Shown here: positions 12,286 to 25,311 of the stretch, piece after piece | How the letters are laid out: every line of letters begins with the position of its first letter | Position numbering within the stretch: position 1 is the stretch's first letter | NCBI RefSeq assembly: GCF_032854445.1 | Contig: NC_088300.1 | Coordinates: 70,656,984 to 70,720,983 of the forward strand | DNA: 64,000 nt | Reading direction: 5' to 3' | Source: Liolophura sinensis | Lineage: Eukaryota; Mollusca; Polyplacophora; Chitonida; Chitonidae | The notes under the pieces: generated by a model | The model's database searches: none | What the model was told of the DNA's origin: nothing | What the model saw: the letters and a program-made list of their open reading frames with translations, nothing else | Made by a program: the position numbers and the translations under genes

Positions 12286-13297
12286 TGATCTGTTCAAAAA
12301 CATTGTACATTAGATCATTGGTGTTACATTTAGCAATTGGGTTTTGTGTGTGTAGCACAATTATGGTCTCCCATTGCAATGAATCAGTGATTAATCTTTC
12401 TGAATCCATGCTGGTCAAAAAGGACACAAGAAAGAAACTGTCTGCAATGTCTGATTGTTATTCGATGGAGCCAACTGATTTGCTGCATTGTCTTCCATGT
12501 CATAGCACGTCTGGCCTTAGACTCAAGTCTTCTGTTAGAGTGTCCATAGGAAGACTGTATGACTTGCTTTCTGGGGGGCAGAATTAGCATGACTGTTTCA
12601 AAACAATCAGGTTAATGGTTCCAGTGCTTTTGTTCTTCGAAATAACTGATACCACTGATGGATTGTGGGCCCGTCAGCTTCAGAGTAGCCATCAAGCATA
12701 TCATCTGTCTTCTACCTTTCCTCTGCCATAAATTGCACTCTTTTGTTTTTTTGACTTCTTTGTCATCTTTGGTTATTATTTCTGCCCATAAATTCTTATT
12801 GTCACCATCATTATCTCCCACCCTGGACAATTGCCAAATGATTACGTGCTGTGTTCTTTCTTTTGTCCCACTTGCCTTGTTAGTAATTTTTTTAACATTT
12901 GTTGATGCAGGCCAGCGGTGTGTATTTAAAATCATTTGCTAGAACATTTGGCTGCAACTGGCTTCATTGAGTTTTAGAGAACTCTTGAAATGGTTTCCTT
13001 TGCTGGTATTACCCTTTAGTACAGCTACAGTACTCTTTTGACATTAGAAACAACAAATTGTGGGCAGTTAAGGATTACTTGGAGATAGGCAATATTTATG
13101 AAATCAGGCTGTATGTTTAATGAATTTGTGCTAATGAGACTTCAGTCGATAAGGAGGAGTCTAAATTACATTTGCCAGCAGGGATACAGTGTAGTATAAT
13201 TGAATGATACACAGGTAAATGTGGATGTATATACATATTCATGACACACAAAACACCAAATTATATGAGATTATGCCAGATAAATATGCTTTTTAGG

Positions 13298-13328
13298 ACA
13301 AACAAACAAACAAACAAACAAAACAAAA
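13298..13328. repeat. (AAAC)n microsatellite
   Basis: About seven AAAC units directly before the 65-bp minisatellite at 13367. Confidence 0.85.
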
Positions 13329-13366
13329 CTACCAATGGAGCAAGACTTAAGTCGGGTAGGCGACAA

Positions 13367-13770
13367 GTTCCTTTACCTGTGCACAATATACTGATAGACT
13401 TTTCGAGGTGTGTGTACATGTACCAAGAACAGTGCCTTTATCTGTGCACGATATATTGATAGACTTTTCGAGGTGTGTGTGCATGTACCAAGAACAGTGC
13501 CTTTATCTGTGCACAATATATTGATAGACTTTTCGAGGTGTGTGTGCATGTACCAAGAACAGTGCCTTTATCTGTGCACAATATATTGATAGACTTTTCG
13601 AGGTGTGTGTGCATGTACCAAGAACAGTGCCTTTATCTGTGCACAATATATTGATAGACTTTCTGAGGTGTGTGTGCATGTAGCAAGAACAGTTCCTTTA
13701 CCTGTGCACAATGTACTGATGGACTTTTTGAGGTTTGTGTGCATGTACCAAGAACATTGCCTTTATCTGA
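13367..13770. repeat. 65-bp minisatellite, 6 full copies plus a partial
   Basis: Units start at 13367, 13432, 13497, 13562, 13627 and 13692, with a 14-bp remnant at 13757. The core is TGTGCACAATATATTGATAG followed by GACTTTTCGAGG and a GT-rich run. The middle copies are nearly identical and the edge copies diverge, as expected for amplification from the centre. Because 65 is not a multiple of 3, the short open frames across it rotate and are not coding. Confidence 0.96.
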
Positions 13771-16700
13771 AAAAGCATCAGTACACCCTTTTATATTAAA
13801 TAATGCTTTTATCCATGAGATATTTAGCACAAAATCATTTCAAACTAAGTGTGTACTGTATGCAAGCTGTGTAAACCCATCAGCCCTATGACATCTTTAT
13901 GAGGCTGAATATATTGCACAGAATACCTAAGTTTTTCCTCCACGAAGCTGTCAATATCCGTGTTTGAATGGTACATGTAGCTGTATTCTATAGTGTATGT
14001 AAGATGTCCAAGTATAGTTCTAGTTAAAGTCTTTCAAAGTGATGTTTGAAAGAAATGAATTAAGCAATGAATTAATAGTACATTTTTTAACTAAGCATAC
14101 ATATCTTGCTGTTCTAGTGCATTGAGTCGTTTGGTACATTAAGTCAGATCACTGTGAAGTAAACAAGTTTCCACTGAGTTACGACCTGTCAAAATGGTCG
14201 GTGCGCAGGAGGAAATTGTCAAAGTTGGTGTCATGCTGTCAACTGATGTAGGAAAGATTATGTCCTGAAGATAGCATAACACCTGAAAATACCATAAGAA
14301 AGACTGCCCCCAAGGGTCTGACAGCAATTTGCCAAGTACGGTGTAGAAACTGATACAGATGTTTGTCTGACTTGAGCATAGGCTTGACAGGACTTTATTA
14401 CAAAGCCTCTAGGCGGCCCCTTTAGCCCAGACCAGATATCATGGCAAATTATTTTGCCAATGCAGACAAATCCTTACCAAGATAGCCTTTATGACATGAT
14501 GTGCTGTTTCTAAAGGATTGATTTTTTCTTTTTTCTTGATTTTTTTTGAAACTATCTTCTTATATTATCTGATTTCAAAGGGAATGATACATTCATGCTA
14601 GGCTGAAAAAGTGTCTACATCATGAGTACCATGTAGGCGGGACATCGTTGTTGTTCACATGTAAGTGTCAGTTTACATGTGGGTGTGGCACAGGAGTGAT
14701 GTTTTACTTTTGCCCCTTTTTGTGGAGCTGAAGAACTCAGAACTTGTGAAGTTCTATTATTATTGGAAAATCTGCCACCAAATCCTGATATAATGTGTTT
14801 CAGATGATGCATGTAAATAAAGTTTGCTCTAAAGTTTTGGATTACATGAAGATGTAGATTATTTCCTCCCTGTTTAAGTTTGATTTATTCTCTGTTGTGT
14901 GGTTCTAAATTACACGAATTAGCATGAATCGTCCTAAAGTTCCATTAGCCTGACGTCATGCATCCAACCATTTTGTGTAGACTTCAAATATTTTGTATGC
15001 CTTTTGCATTCGGAGACACGAATAGTGAGTTTGCTGTGATAGAATAAAAGGTTATAAAACCTAAGTTTATGCGAAATTGCTGAGGAGGCTGTTGTCAGGC
15101 TAAAGCATGAAGGATAAGGGTGTTAACAAATCTGTGAGGACAAGTCTTCAAGCTGTTTGGATACAAATACACGGGCAGACAGATACATCTCAGCACCCGC
15201 CTTTTAATCATCATTTGTAAATTCCTCGGGCGTTGGTGTGTGGTCAAACAGCCTTGTAATTCAAGTGGCTGATGTACGCCATGTTTAGCGGTTGCCGTTT
15301 TGCAAGCGAGATGAGACCGAGACTCCTAAACAGAGGGAGCAATTTCCGTTTATGAGCAGCAATTGAATGTCTTTAGTAGTAGTGATGACCATGCTACAGC
15401 CAGTTACGGCAGTCATCAGTGTCTGGAGGGAATAAATACCCAGGTTGCTTCTATTTGACCACCGCCTTCTTCAGGCAGCCAATTTCTCCAACAATAGCCT
15501 AGAGAGAGGGGCCAGTGTTCTGCTGGTCACTTAGAAATGGGCCAGTGTAACCGACTGTCCATCGGGAAGCCCAAACCAACCAGTGCTCAAGTCAGATGAT
15601 TTGTAACACGTGGCAATTGCCTCATGTATTTGTATAATGCTTTAGGTCACACATTCTTGCCTTTAAATAGCACGTCTAAAATGAAAGGATTTATATCAGA
15701 TATAAAATATATGTCCATTTAATGTAGGAGTTGAAAAATGAAACATTAACATTTACACCATGTTCATATTTAGCCATAAATATAGATATAAATATATAGA
15801 TATTTTACCTTTGAATGCGTGCATGATGTGGGATTTGAAAGCTAGAGTTCAGGTGCTTAATATAATTATTGCTACAGAACAATCAGGTCATTAAATTGAA
15901 ATTTAATGTCCTTAACTTATACATAAGAGCATTAATTATCCTGTTTATCGGGGAAATAAGCTTTCAGCCAAGTCGATGTCACCCATATTTGGTGTGTCAC
16001 AGTGATCAGCTGAGGACAGTTTGATGCTGAAAATGTAATGATGCACTAAAACCTAAATTTGGAAGGCTGAGACTAGACTCATATGATCACTTGCTAGTGA
16101 TCTACTTGAACTAGTTTGAAATTGAGAAGGTTTATGTTGTCTGTGTGAGAATGTTAATATACAGTTCATTTGCATGTACTTGAAGAAGAACACTTCTAGG
16201 TTTCCCCAGACTGCCAGCATTAATGCGCACTTTTATGGCTTATGTAACATTAGCCAACTATATTTAAATGGTGCTTGCTGCATGCTTTTAGGCTGTGAAC
16301 AGTGTTTGAAGTTTGAAAGACCCATAGTGCCACTTCTAATGTAAGGACTGTTATCCCCTGGCTGAAATGTAATTGCATTGAAACCATCTTGGCACTGTCT
16401 TTGTGGTTAACCGGTCAGTAAGCAGATCTTTCATGGTGCTTTAAGCACATGTGTTGGAAGAGAAAACTTTAGTGGCCAGCATTCATCTTTAATGCATCTG
16501 GTATTGTTGGAATTTGCTTCTGGTGACGAAATTTTCTGGCTCCATCAATTTTTATATTGGTTTAAATGTTCTTGTGTGTAACTGGCAAGGAGAAAAAGAC
16601 AAATTGAGCTGAACTTAGGACATATAAAATGTTTCCAAACAATACTGAATATGAATGTTTGATAATGTTTTCTGGGAATCACAGAACGTTGTTCATTATG

Positions 16701-18194
16701 CCTAAACTTACATTAATATGAAGGAAAAAACTATAGTTTATAGCAGATGTGGTGAAGTTATCCTGCTGAAAGCTATTATAGTGAATCTAATCTGCATGCC
16801 TTTGTTGCAGTGATAAAATTTCTCTCTTTTTTTCTGAATGGTGAAAGGGGGAAAAGCTGTAATGCGGGTTGAAGAAGAACAGACGTATATGTAAACATGG
16901 GAAATTGATGAAGCATAGATCAATTTCTGACTCATACTATGAAAGTTAGTTGGATTTAGCATATTCAGGTTTTCTGTTGTTCAGTCCCTAACGACATTGT
17001 TAAGTGTCATTTTATGGCTTGTTCATCTAGAACCCTACATCTGCATCTGTATTACATTGGTGTTACATGATACAGACAGAAAAAAAAATGAAACTTGCAC
17101 TGTAGTGTTTGATCCATGTTTAGCCTTGGCTAGCTTTACACATAAACTTTATGAAGCAAAATTTGTATTTCCATTTTGCCAGCAGCTGTCAGAAACCCAG
17201 GAGGTGTCGGGAGTTTTACAGCATGAGACATAAAAAGTGCATATAGAGTTCTTTTTACAAATAGACATTCGTGTGCTATCTCCAAACCTTTTTCCCAGGT
17301 GTTCAAGTGATATGGTTTACAACGGCAATATTATCAGGAAATTATCATATTGTGAGTAAATTTTGGATACTGTTCTTAATACTAGGTCACTGTTAACCAT
17401 ATTCAACATGAAAGAGCTATTCCTACTGCTCCACAACATGTGATTAATAAACTGGTTGAGCCGGTTGAAATTGCATACTTTCAAATATTGTCATAGCTTT
17501 CGGTGACTTAATTATTTGTGAAAAATCCCATGTTCTCGCTATGTTTATAGGTGAAAGGATCCCAGAATATGTCCCACATGTTTCCATTGCTATAAGGCAC
17601 CTTTGAAATTTCCAGTATGCATTGAATTACCTCACTTATTTGCCTCAGTTGTGAAATTAGATCTTTAAATCCACTTTTTATTAGATCGACTAATTCAGGT
17701 ATTCCAATCAGCAGAATTGACCTCGCATAAGGAGTCTTTAAACACTAGACTCTAAAAATAGACAGTTACAATCTTAGCAGAATTTGCTGTTAATTCTTGT
17801 TTGGATTGAGAATTGGCCGTGCCCAATGATAACAAAATCAGCTTCTGCTGGTGAATGGGTCTGTCTGTAGGTTGGTATGAATGTATATTGATCTGTGATG
17901 CAAGTATTTCAGGACTCTTGTAATTGTTTGTCATTCTGTGTTACATCTCAGCCAAATGATATGACTTTCGCTAAGACAGATCATAAAATGAAACAGTTTG
18001 AAACATTATGAGCCAGCAATTAATTTGTTTTTACAGTTGTACAGGTGTACTTATTGTAATACACATGTAGGGTACTGTAGGTGGCCATCTCATAGATAAT
18101 GCCATTAACCTGGCTTTTGACTTCCTACTCACATATTTGTCTTGTCAAGCCGTTGTTTAGCATTACTAATATCAGCCCTACTTGTAATAGGTAC

Positions 18195-18268
18195 CCATTG
18201 TTGTGTTAATGCCATACGCGAGAACGTTTCACTTGTATGATGGTGGCCAGTTTTATGGGTGGAGGGAA
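18195..18268 (-). mobile_element. Degenerate SINE fragment
   Basis: CATTGTTGTGTTAATGCCATACG, GTTTCACTTGTATGATGGTGG and CCAGTTTTATGGGTGG align in order with the SINE 3' body. It is heavily mutated, so an old copy. Confidence 0.65.
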
Positions 18269-19963
18269 CTGTTTTTTGGGGGGAGTAAACCATTGACTTT
18301 TGGCAAGTTACTGATGAACTTATCTCTGTGTGAGTTGCTTCCTAATGGTGGAGGGCAAGTTGAGTATGGAACTATATGCTAGTATTCCATGGAACAGGCA
18401 ATAGAAGCAGACTGTTGCAAGGGGGAAATAATGGGAGATATGTGTGTGTTTACACTTAAACAGGAGCAGTATTATACAGTCATTGTTTGATTTTCCTATA
18501 AAAACTCAGAATTGAATTTGTGATTATTTTAACTCAAGATTTCAGTGATTATAATTTCAACCCTATGATTTCATGAACAAAACTAATAATTTTATTCCAT
18601 TCAAACATTCTGATCTATGTTAATAACCAGCTTTGTTTCAAAACAGAAACCCCAATATATATGCAGTTATTTTATCCTAGCCCTCCAAGTTGGGGCATCC
18701 AGGTACTAGAGTATCTTACCAAACTGCCAGAAGTATTTTCAAGAGACGACTATATGTAATTGGACTGTGGCGGTTAGGGGAGTTAACAGCACGTCTGTTG
18801 TATACTCTGGACATGGCCTAAATGTCTGTGTATCAAGGAGAATCAATCTCACTGCAACAGTTTCATCATTGTGCCTAAAGGGTAGGGAAAACCTATCTTA
18901 ATGGGCAGAGATCAGGGGATATCAGCTACATGGCTCCTCTGAGCAATGACTGTCATCCGTTACCACAACCAGAATGGCCTATGAATGACCACTGCACTTA
19001 ATACTCAAGTGATATACAGGTTCAAAAGGGTACAGAACAAAACCTGTAGTGAGTTACAGACACACTGCATATGGTGTATACTACATACAGTGTGTTACCA
19101 CAGACACTTACTAGTATTTGCTGCGAAAAGTTCCCAAGACCTCCAACAATATTTTCATTAATGGAAGAAAATAAATGGCATAATTAATTGTACAGGTGAG
19201 TTATCACCAGATTGTTCTCTTCATTTCAGTGTTAATTAATTGTTTAGCTTGTTTAAATCACAGGGACCTTCTGGTAAAGGTGTAAAGTAACATTACCTTA
19301 CAAACAATGGTTATCGAACACTTTGTTTTTGGACATTTCTAAAACGTCCTTAGTTTGTTGCGTGAACACCAGGAACTTAATACGTACCTCATCAATGTGG
19401 TAAAGTTCTAGTTAGTGGATTAGGAATATCCATATAAGTAGGCAATTTTCTGAGCGCACCTGGTGTTTACACAAATACACCACCTATATTATACTAACAG
19501 AGTCATTTGTCCATTAGCATGACTCATTACTCAGCCTAATTAATTTGGTGTCATCTGCAAAAATTAATGCCAGCTATTTTTTTGTGCTATAGGCTGCAGC
19601 GCAATAGAAATATATGATTGATGGGTTATAGGTGTCAGGGCAGATAATTGAAGACATGAATAATGGACATCTGAAACTGGGGATCATTGTGACATGATGA
19701 GGATCGCAGGAGAGGATACCACAGCTGCATGTAATAGATGCTTCTTCATTTAGCTTTAGGAATACAGCCTTAAAACATCTAGGCACTTGTAGTTCTGTTA
19801 CAAGAACAGTGATACAGATACAGTGATCAATTTCCTGACTGACATGACATCATGTTTAATTGCAGCGAACAAAAAGCCAAAGATACATGTACATGTACAC
19901 GTATACTGAAAGTAGATCCATGTGCAACATGCTTTTTGTGAAGTATGGATGGTTTTTATACAG

Positions 19964-20045
19964 ATTTATTTACTTATTCGATTTGAGTTGTTTGCTGTAC
20001 TGAAAAATATTTCATTTATACCAAGGTGGCAATCATTGTAGTTTT
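19964..20045 (-). mobile_element. Very degenerate SINE fragment
   Basis: ATTTATTTACTTATTCGAT, then TTGCTGTACTGAAAAATATT and TCATTTATACCAAGGTGGCAA, follow the SINE 3'-end order with many substitutions. Confidence 0.5.
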
Positions 20046-20489
20046 ATTAAAATTGAGTGGAGAAAATTATGACCTGGCAATGGCAGCTTGACCCCTGACC
20101 TCCACATAAAGCTTTGACATTATATATTAGCATACAAAAAAATATTTAGTTCTTTTTGGTCAGCGATTGTCAATCTGGGTCATGTGACTTCTGACGATTC
20201 TCGTGAAATCTTGCTTAAAGGTCTAGATGACTATAACCCCCCATTTGTAACAGCATAATAAGCCCAATACATTGGCCTGACCTGATTCTATCAACAAGTC
20301 TTGTGGCTTTATGAAGATAAAGGAGTTTGTCTTGAAGGACATATATCTATGGTAATCAGCTGAAAGATTTGTCATTTCTCCAGACAAGCCTGTCACATAG
20401 ACTGTAGCTTAACCTTCTTCTTACATCTGATACATATGGGCTATGATTCAAAGCCAGTATGTATCAAAGTGAAGAAGTATGACGTTAAA

Positions 20490-20514
20490 CCCCAAGCATA
20501 CATACATATACTTT
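20490..20514 (+). mobile_element. Tail fragment of the second SINE-like family
   Basis: AGTATGACGTTAAACCCCAAGC followed by CATA repeats matches the tail of the element at 41590-41806 (TACGACGTTAAACCCTAAGC). Upstream similarity is unclear. Confidence 0.5.
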
Positions 20515-22164
20515 TAATAAACAAGTTATTACTATGGGGTATAAGATGGGGTGGGGATCGGGCGTTTGGTCAAAAATGGTATTCTACTACCATCCCAGCT
20601 TCATCCGCTGCGTAGGCAGCAAATTTGTTGATGGTCCAAGGGTAACTTCTGTATCAAAGTACAAAATATAGTTTTGTCCCTCTGTGAAGAAAGTGGAGGG
20701 GCTGTACATACAATGTCAGTTCACCATGCCTGTGCATACATTACACTAACTACTGTCTGCTATGGTTTATTTTGCCTGTTTCCAGTCATTAGACCTGAAG
20801 AAATTGTGGGAATTTCAGACTGTGAGAATTTCATTATTTCCGAGTCACTGAGTGCGAGCAGTTTAGGTGATTTGCAGAATTGCATGGTGGTAATTCACAA
20901 ATCGCTAGGAAGTGAAGAGCACAATTAACACAGCTTGATCTCCTTTGTGCCTGGTCTCAGTGGGCTGAGGAAGCACACCTAACATGCAGGCTCCAATGTT
21001 GTCCTTATGATTGGATTTGTCATTCTTTTTTTGTGGCATGAAATATGTCTTTTCTGGTGAGATTTTGATTGTTTTGCCTCGATACTGTGTAATTACTCCG
21101 TTTGAAAATGTTATCGGGCTCTGTCCTTATTGAATAGAAGGATTTAGCGTCAGTATGACGGGGATCGTCTGTAATTTTCTGCATGGGAGATCTTTTATGT
21201 TTTGTAATGATGCCAAATGGCTTTGATTGTTCCAGACAAAATGCCAAAGTGAGTGATTCTCATTGTCTTCATTCAAGAAGAAACTTTCACTTCATTACGT
21301 CTAGCTTTTTGCTGTCGCACTTTGTCAGCTAGACTGAACGCAAACTCGCTTGTATAATCATGCACAAAACAGCCCTAGAAGGATTGCATGACTTGTGCGA
21401 ATTTTTATGGTATTTTAATTGCTAATTTAGTTGTTTATTTTAAAACCATTTCTGTATTGGTTCAGTAGATTTAGGATATTCCATGTATTCCACATAATAC
21501 ATGTTAATTCAGATTAGGCCTTTCCTTTCTGTGTCATTTCTTCAGAGAATGCTTGATAACTGATGACATTTAAAGGCTAATTGCCATTTTTTGGCTCATG
21601 AATGTCAACAAAGAAACAAATGACTGACACTTTCTTTTAGCAGTTGAGTATAATGACATTTTCAAGCATTTGGTTTTCTTATTTCAGTTATGGAGCCTGT
21701 TTTAAATCAGAAAGTAACCACAAACTCAGTGGCGATTGATCACTCATTCTGATATCAAATGTTTTTACCCTCATGTCATAAATAATTAACCTCTTAATCT
21801 CACCAACTGCTCAATAATGGATGTACATGTATCTGTTTTTCTTAAGTATTGATTCTGAACTAGTATGGCCATTTGTTCTTTCTTTTTTTGAATTTGTCAC
21901 ACATGTAACCTTTGCACTGTGCAACATGATCAATAATTAAAACTCTTGAGAGAGTGTGAATGTTGTCATTTCATGTCACATGTGGTGCAAAATTTATCAG
22001 TGCAAATGCATCTGTCAGAACAGCTGTTACATGAAAAGTCACGAATGAGTCCACTGGAATTCTCTGATACTCTTTCACATACAGTTACTTGTGACTTTCA
22101 TCTATAGGTTGTGACATTATAATGTACAGCTTATTTTGTATGTAACACTACCTCTCCTACTTCA

Positions 22165-22385
22165 GTAAAACCATAGTCTCTGTTCTTGGCTAGACTTGCA
22201 TGTACAAAACTGTACCCGAACGAAACTCTGTTGCCTTGTATTGACTAATAAAACAACACTCTGAGTGAAACAGTGAAGTGTATATTGCTTAGACCAGTAA
22301 AACAGCACTGTTTGTGAAGCCTTATGTTACCAAAACTGATAAAACCGTAATGCTTATGATCCCTAGAGAGATAAAACTATTCTTT
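22165..22385. repeat. Decayed interspersed motif array
   Basis: AATAAAAC or AGTAAAAC motifs, each followed by a CACTCTG-like run, recur about five times (near 22165, 22244, 22300, 22337, 22370). Spacing is uneven. It may be an eroded tandem repeat. Confidence 0.3.
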
Positions 22386-22749
22386 GCAAAAATATACTTT
22401 CTTATTTAATAAACATAATTTAAACTTGTATAAATTTGACCTTCAGTTGAGGATCACAATATTTATCATGTGTAAAATAAATTTTATGCTCAAGTACAAA
22501 TAAAAGCAGGTTCACTTTACATGTATGGAGGTTGATACATTACATGATACCAAACATAATTTTGCAACATTACATGCTTAAAAGTTAGAGACTGTCAGTA
22601 ATCAAGTTCAAAATCAATATTAGTTATTTTCTTCTCTGATCATTGTTATTAAGTTTTCAGTGTGATTGAGTGTGTTAAACTCTCCATGTACAAACTTGAT
22701 TCAATCTGTAACTAGCTGATATATGCGGGAACACTTTTTCTCTGAAATT

Positions 22750-22771
22750 CCCTCCCCCCCCCCCTCCTCCC
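22750..22771. repeat. Poly-C/CCT tract
   Basis: A run of about 12 C bounded by CCT and TCCTCCC. Confidence 0.8.
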
Positions 22772-25293
22772 ATGTAATGGAAAAACCTTCACAAACAAGC
22801 GGCGGTGAAGCTGAAATACATCAAATGGTCTTCTTTTATTGTCTCTCTCCATTTTTGTTCCCAGCAGAGCTGTCTCATTAATTCATTTTGTTCATAATAG
22901 ATGATAACTGGTGAAGTGGCACAGACATATTCTTTCATAAGGCAGACACACTACGCAACTTGAACCTGTAAACAGCTCTCAAGGCTGTGTGAAATCAATA
23001 GGACTTTATATGGCTTGAATTTTACAACAGTTATCCGTGTGATCAGGCAGTATGAGTATGAACACATTATGTGTAAGTGTATAGCTAGATTCACCAAGAT
23101 ACGTGCCTGTGGCCTCTGTCCTTATAGCAGCAATTCATATTTTCCACCACACTTTTTATGCGCATCACTAATCAATATCTGTCATCAATCAGTTATGCAT
23201 TCAAGATATCCAGTATCTTACTCAATGTCATCTGAATACTGCCTACAATATTTATAGAATAACATGTTGCAGGCTTAAAGTGATTAAAACCGTGATTAAA
23301 ATATCTAAATAAAGACTTCATTCTTGGGTGCAACATTGAAGAGTGAAGAACTATATTTTTAGCTCTTCAGCTGAAAATAGATCATATTATGTTGAATCTT
23401 TAAAATGCTCTTGATTCAATATTAGTTGATGAATGAACTAAGCCATACCACAAATATTATCTGCATCTGAATTATTTGAATACTGCAACTGTATGAATGG
23501 ATGAATGAATATAGCACATAATTTGAACATTACTGAATATGTCACACACATGTATATATCAAAGGAAAGATGAAATGCCAATTCATCAGTAGCACATTTA
23601 CAGATACTGAGCTCAGTGGTCATGGACTGTACAACGCGACCATCAGTAAAATTCTTTGCTGGTGATAACATTTATCGTGCGAGGACACTATCACTAATTA
23701 CCATCACTGTATCAGAAGAAACTTTCTTACCACATAAGCTTATCAATGTGCTGACCATTTATCGATTTCTTGATCCTCATTGGTGCTGAAATTTCCTCAC
23801 TTTTGGAGCTAAGAAGTCCAGCCTTGCGTGATCATCGCTATAATTCTAGTGTAGATAAATAACTGCAGATGTCTTGAAAGTAATGAGAGGCAGCATCTGC
23901 TTGGTCCAAACAGTTGGAGATGAAGCACAGTGTTTGTCTTCAAGCTAATCCATATAAACCTGCTCTGCTGACTTTAACTTGTTCACTGTAGCCTTAATTA
24001 CCTCATCCACTCTTCCAGCGATAAAGTATCATAAAAGCTATTGACTCTGTTGGCCCGTCTTAGTCCTGGCTGTCTCTGGAACGAGAGATGTAGGAAACTT
24101 GCATGTCTGTAATTAGCCTCCGGGTCTGTATTGACAGGGTGTCGTGAGTGATCCGTGAGGCCTCAATGGCACACTGGTCAAATTTGGCTGCGGCCCTCAC
24201 CGTGCTGCCGGGACGCACCCAGCATAGTCAGCTGACCACCTTTGTAGCCAAACAGGCGTCAGTCAGCCACTTCGCAGAATTACCAGGCCCCTGTTTACTT
24301 CATGCAGCCTTTTTATTATCTGTTTTTCTTTGCTTTTATTCTCTTTCTCTCTCTGTTTTTTTCTTTTATTTTTTCACAATATTGCTTTTCCCCTCCATTC
24401 TTGACATGGTTTAAGTTTTTTCTTCACTATGTATTCAGAGTTCAATGTTGAACTTTGCAAGAGTAACAGGCCTTATCTGTGATGGGTTTTAAACCTACAA
24501 TCACTGACAAATAGTAGGAGGCTGCTTTTGTATGCTGAAAATTGGACAAGCCTGTTTTTGTATTTCTTGAGGAGCTTAAAGTTACATCACCAGAAGCAAG
24601 AACATGTTTTGGAGTTATCAGAAGTAACTGATCTTCGAAGTTATTTCAGATGTCAGCGAAGTACAAGGAAAGCTTAAAGGGGGTCAGTACCACAAAACCT
24701 GACAAATAAATCTTGCTGATAATAGGGGATAATTTTACTGTGTTTCTGGTACAAAATTTTTATCATGATTAAATCACTGATGGTCAGATGGGGTCAGTTT
24801 TGAGAGCACTTTGACACCCAGTACAAGTGCATAGATACAGATGAGTTGTGACCCAGAACCTGTGGTAGTGATAACCATAAGTTATGACTAAATAAAAATA
24901 CAGTAATAGCATGAGTTGGTTGAAAGGTCCATTCTTTTGTAGCAGAGTGGAACAGGAATGTTCATTAGCATAACTTTTTGATGGTGGATTTACAGTGACC
25001 ACCTGTAGATGATAATTGACTGCTATAACCATTATTCTCAAGATTTACTGTAGTTTGATTCAGGACAGGAAGATTCTTTAGAATTAAAAACAGCAGAAAA
25101 AGAAATTATTGGCAGGCAGTCAAAAGTTTAAAGTTTTTAGTCTGGTCCACATATAGTTTATTTAAATTACATTGTACCTCACGCCTTAGCAATAAACTCT
25201 TAAAAACAAGAGGAAACCATAATGGTTATTATTCAAGCGATTGCTTTTCTGCAAACAAATGTACAGATTTTACGTTGTTGAGGTTTTTTTGGA

Positions 25294-25311
25294 GGGGTGG
25301 GGTGGGCTGGG
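25294..25311 (+). other. Potential G-quadruplex
   Basis: GGGGTGGGGTGGGCTGGG: four G-runs of at least three, with loops of 1, 1 and 2 bases. Confidence 0.6.

Noticed and set aside
12612-12935. 107-residue charged minus-strand frame
   Set aside because: Equally open on the plus strand, no domain, no splice or start context.
13605-13891. Overlapping frames in both directions across the 13.4-kb region
   Set aside because: They arise from the 65-bp tandem repeat reading through in rotating frames, with no family match.
20786-20928. Exon-like frame after a TTTCCAG acceptor
   Set aside because: Plausible borders, but no recognisable protein and no partner exon nearby; kept only as a note in the region entry.
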